Part shown: positions 44,043 through 53,959 of the stretch, piece by piece
How the letters are laid out: each line of letters starts with the position of its first letter
How positions within the stretch are numbered: the first letter of the stretch is position 1
Assembly: GCA_028673005.1 (NCBI GenBank)
Contig: CM054115.1
Span: 4,199,501-4,263,500 of the forward strand
Reading direction: 5' to 3'
DNA: 64,000 nt
Source of the DNA: Tanypteryx hageni
Lineage: Eukaryota; Arthropoda; Insecta; Odonata; Petaluridae
Notes under the pieces: model-generated
Seen by the model: the letters and a program-made list of their open reading frames with translations, nothing else
Told to the model about the DNA's origin: nothing
The model's database searches: none
Made by a program: the position numbers and the translations under genes

Positions 44043-47038
44043 GTGGAAAGCAAGAGGGAAACTACCACATTACAATCCCTAGTAAAGATTATATGGTTGG
44101 ACAATATGAGTTGTCTCGAGGCAAAACAATCCGGAGGTAAAATAGTCCCCCAATCGGATCTCCGGGCGGGGACTGCCTTGAGGAAAACATTTGTCGAAAG
44201 TAAATTACGAATAGGGACTTGGAACGTAAGAACTATGAGAAAAGCAGGAAAGCTAGAGAACTTGAAAGAAGAAATGAGAAGAAATAGAGTTGACATTACA
44301 GGAATGAGCGAAAGTAGCTGGGAGGGAGAAGGACAGTTCGACTCGGAAGAATTCACGGTAGTTTATTCTGGAGGAAATAGTGGGGAAAGGGGAGTAGCCC
44401 TGGTACTTAGGAAAGATATGATGAAAAGCGTGACAAAGATAATAGCAACGAACGATAGACTGACGGCAATAAAGCTAAAAGCAGTCCGAGTGGACATGCT
44501 GATAATCCAGGTATATATGCCAACGTCAGCTCATGACGATGAAGAAATAGATGAGATCTATGAGCAAATTAATGAAATTTATGAAGAAGACGGAAGAGGA
44601 AAGGTAAACTGCATAATAATGGGAGATTGGAAGAGCATAGTCGGAGAAGGACAGGAAGAAAATGTTGTCGGGCAATACGGACTTGGGAAGAGAAATCGAG
44701 GAGGGGAGAAACTCGTAGAATTCTGCATCAATAATGACCTTGTAGTGACTAATACATGGTTCAAAAACCATAAACGAAGGTTATACACATGGAAAGCCCA
44801 GGAGATAGAATTAGATGCCAAATAGATTACATCCTTGTAAAACAAAGATTCAGGAACAGCATAAAGAACGCCAAGGCATTGCAAGGAGCAGACATTGATT
44901 CAGATCACAGCCTTCTAATACTTGACGTGAATACAAAGCTCAAACAAATAAGAAAAACGAGAAGAGAAAGACAGACCTGGGACCTAGAAAAACTGAAAGA
45001 AAGGCAGGATGTAGTCAGCATGAAGTTAGAAGATAACCTAAGAAAGTTGGAAAACAAACCGAAAACCGTTGATATAGAATGGGATGAAATTAAAACCAGT
45101 ATCAAGGATACCTTGGATAAAGAGATTGGAAAACAAGAGAAGAAAATCAGAAAACCATGGATCACGAAGGAAATACTGGAGAAAATGGATGAGAGACGAA
45201 AATGGAAAAACGTTAACACTGAAGAAGGTAGAGCCAACAATAGGCGTATAAACAATGAGTTGAGAAGGGTAACAGATAAAGCTAGAGAAAATTGGATAAA
45301 AGGAAAATGTGATGAAATAGAACAAATGGAGAAGTTAGGATGGTACGATATGATGTATGCTAGGGCACTGGAAATAGAAGATAAGAAGTCTAATGGAATT
45401 CATGGTAAAGGAATAATGAATACGGATGGGAAGATAGTCTCAGAAACAAAGGATGTAGCACAGGTATGGGAAGAATACATTAAGGAATTATACAGCAAAC
45501 AGGCAGGAGTGGCAAAAATAGAACTGGAAAATGAGGAAAACATTGAAGAAGACAACTTAGGACCAAGTATTATGGAGAGCGAAGTAGAAAAGGCGATAGT
45601 GGAACTAAAGAAGGGGAAAGCCACGGGCAGCGATGGAATACCGGCTGAGATACTTAAAGGCATATGATCAGAAGGACTAAAAGCGATCACGAAATTAATT
45701 AATAAGATTTACGACACGGGAGAGTGGCCTCAGGATTTTCTAGAAGTAACAATGATCCCTCTAAGGAAGAAGCCAAAGGCAGTGCAGTGTAAAGATTACA
45801 GAACTATAAGCCTTCTGTCACACACATCGAAGATCATCACGAGGATTCTTAATAAAAGGCTGGAGAAAAAGGCAGAAGAAATAATAGGGGAAGATCAATT
45901 CGGTTTCAGAAAAGGACGAGGAACTAGAGATACTATACGAGTAGTTAGAATCATATCAGAAAGGGCAATAGAATACAGTCAAGATATCTGCGCATGTTTC
46001 GTAGACTGGCAGAAGGCCTTTGATAGAGTAAATTTGGTAAAGTTGATGAAGATATTAAAGGATATAGGTGTAGACTGGAAAGACAGGAGACTGATTAGGA
46101 ATCTATATGAGAATCAAGTTGTAAAGGTCAGGTTTGAGAATGTGGACACCTGCGGAATAAATATCGGTAGAGGAGTAAGACAAGGCTGCTGCCTATCGCC
46201 AACCCTATTCAATATATATGGAGAAAGTTTAATGCAAGAAGCTTTAGAAGGCACAGGGGATTTCAAAATTGGAGGAAGGATTATAAGAACAGTAAAATAC
46301 GCAGATGATCAAGTACTTCTAGCAAGAAAGGAAGAGGAGCTACAAAAAATGATAAATAGACTAGTGATAACAGGAAGAAAATACAGTATGGAAATAAATA
46401 CAGAAAAATCCAAGGTCATTCGAATATTGGGTAAAGAAGAGAATCTGAACATAACTATTGGGGGAAAGCCATTAGAACCAGTTTCAGAATATAAATACCT
46501 TGGAAGCATCATAACACGAGAGGCAAAATGTACGGATGAGATCAAAACTAGAATAGGAAAAGCAAAAGCGGCTTTCAGGAGAAAGAAACAACTACTTACA
46601 GGGAATATAAGGGAAGATATCCGCAAGAAGTTGATAAAATGCTACGTATGGAGTATAGCATTGTATGGGGCAGAAACATGGACGCTAAGGAAAAATGACA
46701 TCAAATACTTGGAAAGCTTTGAAATGTGGACTTGGAGGAGAATGCTGAAGATAAAATGGACAGATAGGATGAAAAACGATGAAGTGCTACGATGAATAGG
46801 AGAGAAGCGAATGATTATACAGACTATCAGAAAGAGGAAGGCTAACTGGGTTGGACATTACCTGAGGAGAGAGAGTATGATTAAAGACGTGTTAGAAGGA
46901 AAACTAGATGGGAAAAGGGAAAGAGGTAGGAAAAGGTTTCAGCTGATAGACGATTTGAAAGGGAAGGAGAGTTATCAAGATATAAAGAGGACAGCGGAAA
47001 ATAGGAGTATATGGAGAACCAGGTTTAACCAAGAATAA
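44043..47038 (+). pseudogene. LINE endonuclease-reverse transcriptase, broken
   Basis: The APE endonuclease starts LRIGTWNVRTMRKAGKLE, then ITGMSESSWEGEG, MGDWKSIVGEG and IDYILVKQRF...DIDSDHSLLI (catalytic His in SDH). A frameshift near 44805 separates the two parts. The RT has MIPLRKKPKAVQCKDYRTIS, DQFGFRKGRGTRD, CFVDWQKAFDRVN (catalytic Asp), GRGVRQGCCLSPTLFNIY and KYADDQVLLA (catalytic DD), followed by a C-terminal RRKANWVGHYLRR-like tail. In-frame TGA codons at 45665-45667 and 46793-46795 break it further. Active-site residues survive, so the copy is fairly young. Confidence 0.88.
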
Positions 47039-47084
47039 TCACGGACCTGTCTACGGACAGACTACCTATGATGATGATGATATA

Positions 47085-47371
47085 TATATATGGATGTCAA
47101 CAAGGTGTTGGGATGAGGAAACCCAGTGAAAACTCACCAATCAGACGACTTCAGGTTGGCGAGGCCCCGGGGATGTCGAAGCGACAGTTCTCTCTCTGTA
47201 GCTGAAGAAGGAGTAGTTCCGAAAGCTTCTACGTTTGTGATGTTTCTGTGTTTTAGTGTTCTTTTACGTGTGTCGCTTCGACATCCCCGGGGCCTCGCCA
47301 ACCTGAAGTCGTCTGATTGGTGAGTTTTCACTGGGTTTCCTCATCCCAACACCTTGTTGACATCCATATAT
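47085..47371. mobile_element. Perfect 100-bp inverted repeat enclosing a hammerhead (PLE-like)
   Basis: Left arm 47085-47185 and right arm 47272-47371 are identical when inverted (TGGATGTCAACAAGGTGTTG at the outer ends, GATGTCGAAGCGAC at the inner ends). The 86-bp loop holds a hammerhead motif. Both sides abut TATATA. The arrangement is like the PLE hairpin at 18026-18542, with unrelated sequence, so I infer a second PLE family reduced to its termini. Confidence 0.8.
47198..47232 (+). ncRNA. Hammerhead ribozyme with complete core
   Basis: Helix I GTAG (47198-47201), core CTGAAGA (47202-47208), helix II GGAG/TTCC with a 3-nt loop (47210-47220), GAAA (47221-47224), palindromic helix III AGCT (47224-47227), U17 at 47228, and helix I partner CTAC (47229-47232). 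All positions fit a type I hammerhead with very short helix III. Predicted cleavage is after 47228. Confidence 0.82.
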
Positions 47372-47400
47372 CTATTTTACCTTTCCTTTTCCGTAAGCTG

Positions 47401-47401
<1 letters not shown>

Positions 47402-47464
<63 letters not shown>
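47402..47464. repeat. (TA)n microsatellite
   Basis: About 63 bp, interrupted once by G at 47451. It lies 30 bp right of the inverted-repeat element. Confidence 0.93.
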
Positions 47465-47989
47465 TAACTCATTTGTTTTGTGAAGGAACAGAAGCAGCTT
47501 TGATAGTGCGTTATCGAAAACAACCAGGCTCTGGGGTTTTCATTTGAAATAGGTTATTGGAGACAGCTATCATTTTTGGTGAACTAGAAATAATTAACAA
47601 AGTTAATGTAAATATTGGTCAGCACCAGTGGCGGCTCGTAGCTAAAATTAGTACGGGAAAACTATTTCCCTATGTCGCGTGAAACTCCCAAGTTCTTGTC
47701 AAAAGTCGTTGGTTTCATAGTTCTGTCCTCCGTCTTGTAGCATAACTTGCCTCAAGTTATTGTTGAAAGCAGTGGCAGCTCGTAGCTAAAATTAGTGGGG
47801 GTGCTGCTCCAGAAAATTTTTAGCCTTTGTTTTAAAATTGTGTAAAAGGAAAAAAACATGTATAAAAAGAAAATTTATTCAAGAACTTGATAAAATCTTA
47901 ACAAAAAAACCAAACTTTTTTACTTACTTTAACTTAAATTGTTACAGTTCAAGCTTGATCTATTCATTTAAAAATGAAATCCATTCTTC

Positions 47990-48208
47990 TTGTTTTAATT
48001 TGCGCAAAAATATATATAAAAATATATAATTTTCTCCTTGATCTCTGGATGACAATTGAGGAAATTTTTCTCCATTGAAAGTACTGCAAGCACATTTAGT
48101 CTTTCCGAATTCATAGTGCTTCTTAAAAAAGTTTTTATTCTTTTCAATGTTAAAAAGCAGCGCTCTGCCTCTGATGTAGTCATGGGAATTGTCAAGAGGA
48201 TTTTTATC
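47990..48208 (-). pseudogene. hAT transposase dimerisation domain fragment
   Basis: The minus-strand frame reads IPMTTSEAERCFLTLKRIKTF, then STMNSERLNVLAVLSMEKNF, the conserved hAT C-terminal dimerisation block. It is cut upstream at about 48208, where the GC-rich retroelement begins. The remainder of the transposase is absent on the other side. Confidence 0.85.
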
Positions 48209-49844
48209 AGTTTACCACCTCCCGGGGCCCACGCCGTTCAGCGATACACAACGCCTGAACGCCCTCTCCCAGGACAGCACCAACGACCAGTTTTTAAATT
48301 GGAAGGATAGCGGCGAGCCCGCAGACCCGGTCAACTGGGAGTCCGGCCCGGAGGACTCATCTGCAGAGGAAACTGACTCCGGCAATTCATCCAACACCGG
48401 ACCATTCGACGAGGATATACCAGATAGCGGGATACCCTACAATTGGCTACAGACTACGGTTCCACTGGCAGTTCCTACATCCTCTACTAAATGGCTCCCC
48501 TTGCCCGAGCCGTATCCTTATACAGATCCTTCTGTATACGATCTTTTTGCCCACGGCGCCAATATCCCCAAACCAGCCAACGCAGAATTAGTCTATATCC
48601 CCTCGACGCCATCAGCAGAGTTATTATCGACCCTTAAAACGTTTGTGAAACGGGGTATTTTGTCCGCCAGAAAGCCGCAGTGCGCCTTCCGAGCCCGCCT
48701 TATTCCTAAAGCATCCGAGGGCCACCGTCTAATCCACGACTTTTCGCCGTGGACGGCAGCATATAACAAACCAAAGTTTTCTCTGAGAGACGCGGCGAAA
48801 GCCATGCTAACCATCCCCTATGGTGCGTATATGGCTAAACTAGACTTGGAAGACGCGTTTTACCAGGTCCCTATCCACCCAGATCATAGGAGGTATTATG
48901 GCATCCTAGTGCAAGGCAAACAATTTTGCTTTAACCGTCTGCCTATGGGTCATGCCTTGGCCCCAGCAATTATGCAACGCTGGGCCAGGGCAGTAGCCCA
49001 TGAAGTGTTCAGCTTGTTTAAAATCCGCCTACTATGCTATCTAGATGATTGGTTACTCGTGGACATTAATTTATCTGTGACGCAGGTGCACCAAGTGGTG
49101 AAATTTCTTCAAGACGACTTAGGTATTTCCCTAAACCTACGGAAGTGTATATTGGCCCCGGTGCAGCGCATTAAGTATTTAGGAGTGATAGTGGACACCA
49201 AGCTTATGGAACTATGGTTGACCCCCGCTAGTTTAGCGAAATTGCACCATGCAATCATAGTTTCCCCCAGAATTCGGTCCTTAGACATCTCGAAGGCGGC
49301 AGGGTTTATTGCCTGGGTGTGCTACATATTGGCCCTCCCGTATTTCATGATAACCGACGTATATAAGCGCGACAACACGTTGCTGCTAAAAGCCTGGGAT
49401 TGCAGTTTGTTCCACAAGCACCGAAGGTTCGCCTCAGGAGAAGCAAGAATCTTTGAAGTTTTCACAGACGCCACGCCGTGGCAGCTAGCATGGGTCATTC
49501 CCAAGAAGCAGTTGACGGAGATCTTGCCGCTACCAGAAGAGCTTCCTATCTACCTAGCCGAAGCAGAGGCCGCCCTCAGAGGAGCCACAGCAGCATCCGA
49601 ACATCTCCCTGCGGACCGACGACTAGTGGTACAACTAGACAATCAAGCGGTTATATATTGTTTAACGAAAGGCAAAGGTTTATTGTTTTCTCATGAATTA
49701 TATCGTACCATGTACTTTAATGTTATAAAGAATTTGGCACAAGATGTGTCCTGGGCGTACGTTCCCTCGGATCTCAATCCGGCCGATCGTCCTTCCCGGA
49801 CGGTCCTTCCTCTCTATATGCCAGATCGGCCGGCTATTGGCTGA
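48189..49844 (+). CDS. Intact reverse transcriptase-RNase H ORF, hepadnavirus-related retroelement type (candidate)
   Basis: A 551-codon ORF without stops. The first 5-10 codons come from hAT DNA, so the natural start lies in lost sequence and the ORF is probably 5' truncated. Residues 1-130 are acidic and Pro/Ser-rich with no domain. The RT follows: RLIPKASEGHRLIHDFSPW, palm AKLDLEDAFYQVPIHP (catalytic Asp), FNRLPMGHALAPAIMQRW, and YLDDWLLVD (catalytic DD). The RNase H has VFTDATPWQLAWVI, LPIYLAEAEAALRG, VQLDNQAVIYCL and VPSDLNPADRPSR, giving a full D-E-D-D set. No protease, integrase or tyrosine recombinase is present. The RT-RNase H-only layout and the DATP and LNPAD.PSR words recall hepadnaviruses and the insect HEART elements described as their relatives. 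A DIRS-like or BEL-like origin is the main alternative. GC and codon use differ sharply from the AT-rich neighbours. Confidence 0.75.
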   Translation: MSRGFLSVYHLPGPTPFSDTQRLNALSQDSTNDQFLNWKDSGEPADPVNWESGPEDSSAEETDSGNSSNTGPFDEDIPDSGIPYNWLQTTVPLAVPTSSTKWLPLPEPYPYTDPSVYDLFAHGANIPKPANAELVYIPSTPSAELLSTLKTFVKRGILSARKPQCAFRARLIPKASEGHRLIHDFSPWTAAYNKPKFSLRDAAKAMLTIPYGAYMAKLDLEDAFYQVPIHPDHRRYYGILVQGKQFCFNRLPMGHALAPAIMQRWARAVAHEVFSLFKIRLLCYLDDWLLVDINLSVTQVHQVVKFLQDDLGISLNLRKCILAPVQRIKYLGVIVDTKLMELWLTPASLAKLHHAIIVSPRIRSLDISKAAGFIAWVCYILALPYFMITDVYKRDNTLLLKAWDCSLFHKHRRFASGEARIFEVFTDATPWQLAWVIPKKQLTEILPLPEELPIYLAEAEAALRGATAASEHLPADRRLVVQLDNQAVIYCLTKGKGLLFSHELYRTMYFNVIKNLAQDVSWAYVPSDLNPADRPSRTVLPLYMPDRPAIG

Positions 49845-49850
49845 CTCTGG

Positions 49851-49916
49851 TATATAGGCGAGAGGGATTGCCCGGGTGGGATCAGTCGCGGAATTGGGAT
49901 CTCGGGGGAGCGTGCG
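49851..49916 (+). promoter_or_regulatory. TATA plus initiator promoter-like block downstream of the RT ORF
   Basis: TATATAGG at 49851-49858 is followed by ATCAGTCG at 49881-49888, an arthropod initiator (TCAGT). The start A at 49884 lies 33 bases after the first T of the TATA box, close to the canonical spacing. A promoter at this place is expected of a terminal repeat. Confidence 0.55.
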
Positions 49917-49927
49917 CCCAACAACAA

Positions 49928-50076
49928 GTAGCTCAATAACTTTGGCCAAGACTAACAAAGGTGAAATACTCCTTTAGCCAAAACAACTAGAGGGCTACAA
50001 AACCCAATGCATTTCGCCCACAAGGTGGGCATCGTCAGGGGTAAAACCTGTTTCAACAGTGACTGGGAGCCAACTG
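49928..50076 (-). mobile_element. PLE terminal repeat joined to the RT element
   Basis: From AGTAGCTCAATAACTTTGGC on, this segment matches the right arm of the PLE hairpin at 18322-18536 in inverted orientation, nearly base for base, through ACAGTGACTG and up to AGCCAACTGC. It starts 44 bp after the predicted initiator of the RT element. Either a PLE end was inserted here or the RT element uses this sequence as its 3' end. Confidence 0.8.
50002..50042 (-). ncRNA. Hammerhead ribozyme downstream of the RT ORF
   Basis: On the minus strand: ACCC, CTGACGA, helix II GCCCAC/GTGGGC, GAAA, helix III ATGCAT, U, GGGT. Complete core, identical to the motif at 18075-18115. It is antisense to the RT ORF. 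Confidence 0.84.
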
Positions 50077-50388
50077 CTCTACCTGGCAGTCCTGCCTTCC
50101 TTCCCACCCCCCCTTCTATGTGCGCATGCGCACAACAGTCAAACACCACGTTGCTGGCACTGTGAAGCGCACAGTTCCATACAAAGATTTTTGTATCTTT
50201 TTCATAAACTGGGGGATGGCTACTGAAGTACTGACATTAAGCTAAGGAATATATATTGTACTACAAAAATAAAGAAAGAATTAAAGAAAAAAGGACTCAT
50301 TATATTAAATGTTATCGATAATATCAGGTGGAAATAGGGGGTGCTGCAGTTCCGCAGTGCCTATACACGAGCCGCCACTGGTCAGCCC

Positions 50389-51227
50389 CTATTATTTAAA
50401 ATTCACGGTTCCAAAGTTTCACAAAAACCGACACGCAATTCAACCTCCTCGGCAAAAGAAATCTCTTTCTTTAATTTACATTACCATTTCCATCGAAATA
50501 AATGCAGTTACCCATTTTTGTTAGCAATGCCACTGCGTCGTCATCATTTAACAGAATTTGTTTACTTAAACTTCTAAACACAAATTGCAAATAACAACTT
50601 AGCACAAACGTCGTAACACAAAACACACATCACAGAAAATACAAACAAGAAATACAATTAAATGCACAAAATTATAAAATAAAAATACAAAATAAGAAAT
50701 AAGAACAAAATTGGGTGGATAATACCAATCAAACGTTACACTTATCGTAATAAATCTAATTCCATTCTTCGTGAGTACTGATACACTTTATATACGATTT
50801 CTTTTGCTTGTTTGTGCAAAACCTTGCGTTTACTTCCTTTGCCCTCCATTTTAGAACACCACAAGACGGTACTCTTTAAATCTCAATCGTAAAACACGCC
50901 GCAAATGTACGAACCACACGACAAGAGCCGCTGTAACTGACTGACGCTGATTGGGCAAGTGAAGGACTGGGAGAAACCACGTGACATTACTGACTTTCTG
51001 CGCATCCAGTTGACACCCGCCTTCGTTCCTGCTCCCTACTATAGTCCTCTACGCTGTGATTCTCAACGATTAGTTAAACGTAAAAACAAATTTTAAACTA
51101 TTAGTTTAATTTTTCCATTCCGTAAAAGAAATTTACATGACCTGTGTACTTCAAACTTGGTTCAATGCCATCAGTTGTCATCCAACGCGACTGTATTTCC
51201 ATCATGCATCGTAATGCGGAACTTCGC
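50389..51227. other. No feature seen
   Basis: AT-rich, right flank of the hAT element. No ORF with a domain and no repeat with a partner in the window. Confidence 0.4.
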
Positions 51228-51301
51228 GATGTCGTTAAAAAAAGTACCGTAATAACGAGAGTGCCGGATCAACGAGTGCTAGATTATCGAGAGTTTACTG
51301 T
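51228..51301. repeat. pogo/Tigger-like terminus
   Basis: The inverse strand reads ACAGTAAACTCTCGATAATC, then CACTCGTTGATCCGG, in the style of pogo/Tigger terminal repeats (CAGT..A..CTC..TAATC.GG). No partner end is visible, and the neighbouring Helitron array may have cut it. Confidence 0.5.
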
Positions 51302-51319
51302 CTATGTGTTATATGTTAC

Positions 51320-51745
51320 TTCTCTGTAAGGAATGTTTATATATAATGATACAAGTAGTTGTTGCTTGCATTTTGTAAGCATTTCATCTAACCCTGATAA
51401 ACATTAATTTTTTAGAGAGATATTTTTTAATTCAAAAGATATCACATCTGCACCAATTTTCGTTCTTTCCTTATGGAAAAATATTTGATTAAAACAATAC
51501 CAAAATTTGCAATTTTAATAATATTATTTTTCCATTGTGATGCTTTAATGCCACACCTTTCTGCCAAATTTTAACTTTGTAGCTCATATAGAAGTGAAAT
51601 AATATTTATCTAATTGTTTAAGTCTTTAAAAAATTATAACGGCCGCAATAACATTTTTAAGGAAATACTCAAATGTTTATTTGTGCATTTGCGCTAACAT
51701 CTAAATAACTTTAAAATTTCAGATCCCTAGCTCGATAAGAAAAAA
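51320..51745 (-). mobile_element. Helitron-like fragments, minus orientation
   Basis: A 5' tip (inverse of TCATTATATATAAAC at about 51335-51349) is followed at once by the 3' part of another copy, with the hairpin TTGCTTGCATTTTGTAAGC and then family words such as GCGGCCGC changed to ACGGCCGC. It breaks at about 51745. Confidence 0.6.
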
Positions 51746-52335
51746 CAAAAATCTTGTAAAAGTTTAACAAGGCAGCCGCTAAAAATTCGCAATTGTTTAA
51801 AAAAAATTTCGAGGTTTATGTATTTGCAAATGTACTACGGAGCTGAAATTATTTTTAAGGTAGAATTTGTAATAAAACGAAATAGGGATTATAAAATTTT
51901 GATATAATTTGTTTGGTTGTAAAGAATCCTTAAAATTTAAACAAATACATTAATGTTTTGCTACTACGGGACGGGCTAGGAAGCTGAAATGTTAAAGTAA
52001 TTTAGAGTATAGTGTCTCTGAAGATGCAAACATTTGAAAATCTTTAAAAAGTGGTTATTGTGGGCATTAAATTTTTTGAAAATTTAAACAATTAGATAAA
52101 TGTTATTTCAGTTCTAATTGTGTTACAACTTTAAATTTCGAAGAAATGTGGAAAAAGTATAATATTCTTGTAGTGATTGTATTACTCCATTATTATTCCA
52201 TAAGGAAAAAACGAAAATCGGTGCAGAGGAGAAATCTTTTAAATTAAAAAAAATATATATAATATCTCTCCGAAAAATGAATGTTTTTTCAAGGTGAGAT
52301 GAAATGCTAGCTGGATGCAAGCACCTTCTACTAAT
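51746..52335 (+). mobile_element. Helitron-like unit, plus orientation, 5' truncated
   Basis: Starts mid-unit (AAAAATCTTGTAAAAGTTTA, CAATTGTTTAAA) and ends with GCTAGCTGGATGCAAGCACC and CTTCTACTAA, where the CTAG end has mutated to CTAA. Confidence 0.65.
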
Positions 52336-52338
52336 ATA

Positions 52339-53129
52339 TCATTCAATATAGACGTTTCTTACAGAGGAGAAGGGGGAGGAGGAGGAGGATATAACATATA
52401 GGAGGATACTAATGTTTAGGCACTTCCAGGTGTGCTGGAGACTCGAAATTTTTTTCTTAGGTAGTATTTAGTGCAAAACCGACTAGCAAAAACGAAAATC
52501 TTAAAAAAGTGAAACAATGCGGCCACTAAAAATTCGCAATTGTTTAAACAAGGTTTCAAGGTTTTTGTATTTCCAAATGTGCTACGAAGCTTAAATTTTT
52601 TTTATTGGTAGGATTTGTAAAAAACGAAATAGGGATTATAGAAATTTAGATATTTTATTTTGTTTGGCAGTTAAAAATTCTTCAAGTTTAAACAAATTGG
52701 TAGATGCTTAGAAACTACGCCGCAAGTTAGGGAGCTGAAATTTTTAAATTATTTAGATGTTCGCCTATGTAAACGAATAAACATTGCAATTTATCCATAA
52801 AATTGTTATTTTGGCCTTTAAAAATTATTTAAATTTAAACAAATAGATAAATGTTATTTCACTTCTAATTGTACTATAAATTTAAAATTTGGCAGAAATT
52901 TGTGGCATTATTAACTCAATGTAGTAAGAGTATAATACTTCCAAAAATTGCAAAAATTAGTGATTGTTTTACCCCATTATTGTTCCAGAATGAAAAAACA
53001 AAAACCCGTCCAGAGGAGAAATCTTTAGAATTAAAGAAATATTTCTCATGATGAAATATATCTCTGAAAAATTAATGTTTTTTTCAAGGTTAGATTAAAT
53101 GCTTGCAGAATGCAAGCACCTTCTACTAG
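52339..53129 (+). mobile_element. Helitron-like unit, full length
   Basis: Begins TCATTCAATATAGACG, contains GCGGCCACTAAAAATTCGC and AAACGAAATAGGGATTATAG, and ends TGCTTGCAGAATGCAAGCA, CCTTCTA and CTAG at 53126-53129. About 790 bp. No ORF of note. Confidence 0.72.
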
Positions 53130-53219
53130 TCATTATATATAGAGGTTCCTTACGGAGGATGAGGATGATACAACATATATATAGGAGGATACTAATGTTT
53201 AGGCACCTTCAGAGGAGCT
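53130..53219 (+). mobile_element. 5' end of a Helitron-like unit in head-to-tail junction
   Basis: TCATTATATATAGAGG starts directly after the CTAG of the previous copy with no base between them. It is truncated at about 53219 and joined to an inverted fragment. Confidence 0.7.
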
Positions 53220-53495
53220 GACAAATCCTACCTCTAGAAATAATTTCAGCTCCGTAGCACATTTGGAAATACATATTCCTTGAAAATTTGTTTGAACAAT
53301 TGCGAATTTTTAGCGGCCGCATTGTTGCTTTATTTCAAGATTTTCGTTTTTTCTAGTCGATTTTGCACCTGAATTCCCACCTAAGAAAAAAATTTCGAAT
53401 CTCCAGCTCATCTGGAAGTGCCAAAACATTAGTATCCTCCTATATCCTCCTTCTCCTCTGTAAGAAACGTGGATATATAATGATATAAATTTTGA
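53215..53495 (-). mobile_element. Helitron-like 5' half, inverted
   Basis: Contains TTTAGCGGCCGCATTG, TTTTTTCTAGTCGATTTTGC and CCAGCTCATCTGGAAGTGCC in the orientation of the 35951 unit. Ends at GTAAGAAACGTGGATATATA. Confidence 0.65.
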
Positions 53496-53958
53496 TGTTT
53501 TAATTTGTTTTGCCGTTACAAATTCATAAAGTTAAAAAAATAGATAACTGTTTAGATATTACAGGATGAGCTAGGAAGCTGAAATTTTCAAGTATGTACA
53601 AAGTACTGCATTTGCACAAATAAACATTTCGAATCTCTCAATAAACATATTGCTGCGGCCGTTAAAAATGTTTAAAATTTAAACAATTGGAAAAATATTA
53701 TTTCACTTCTAGAAGTATTACAACTTTATAATTTTGGCAGAAATGTGTACTCCATAATGGAGAAAGTATAAAATTCTTAAAATTGCAAAGTATTGGGATT
53801 GTTTTAATCTTTTATTTTTTATAAGGGAAAAACAAAAATCGCTCTGGAGGTGAAATATTTAGAATTAAAAAATTATTTGTAATGATGAAATATGAAAAAT
53901 GAATGTTTTTTATGTTGAGATGATATGCTTGCAGAATGCAAGCACCAACTACTAGTAT
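53496..53958 (+). mobile_element. Helitron-like 3' half
   Basis: Plus-orientation 3' part ending TGCTTGCAGAATGCAAGCA, CCAACTA and CTAG near 53955. Confidence 0.65.
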
Positions 53959-53959
53959 G

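Larger units (their letters stand above)
43813..47080 (+). mobile_element. APE-type non-LTR retrotransposon with tRNA-like head
   Basis: A 3.27-kb LINE: tRNA-like 5' segment (43818-43888), leader, one endonuclease-RT reading frame (44043-47038) and a 3' end of GATGATGATGAT-type simple repeat. It sits between (TA)n on the left and TATATA on the right. The order and words match the insect LINEs often mis-annotated as craniofacial development protein 2-like. The clade (RTE-like or related) cannot be fixed by eye. Confidence 0.85.
47626..50380 (-). mobile_element. hAT element carrying a nested retroelement
   Basis: The left terminus CAGTGGCGGCTCGTAGC at 47626 and the right terminus (inverted) CAGTGGCGGCTCGTGTA ending at 50380 are classic for one hAT group. 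The flanks GTCAGCAC (47618-47625) and GTCAGCCC (50381-50388) are an 8-bp duplication with one change. A second internal start CAGTGGCAGCTCGTAGC lies at 47770. Only the C-terminal transposase end is left (47990-48205); the centre is replaced by the retroelement at 48210-49927 and a PLE end. Confidence 0.82.

Noticed and set aside
47126..47331. Two near-identical small ORFs on opposite strands
   Set aside because: They are the two arms of the perfect inverted repeat read in both directions, not genes.
47317..47547. ORF with a YIYIYI run
   Set aside because: Translation of the (TA)n microsatellite.
48189..49844. DIRS-type retrotransposon as the primary call for the RT ORF
   Set aside because: YLDDWLL is compatible with DIRS, but no tyrosine recombinase or split inverted termini are present and the RNase H words fit hepadnavirus-like elements better. 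Kept as the main alternative.
51144..51329. Small ORF next to the pogo-like terminus
   Set aside because: It reads through the terminal repeat and has no domain.
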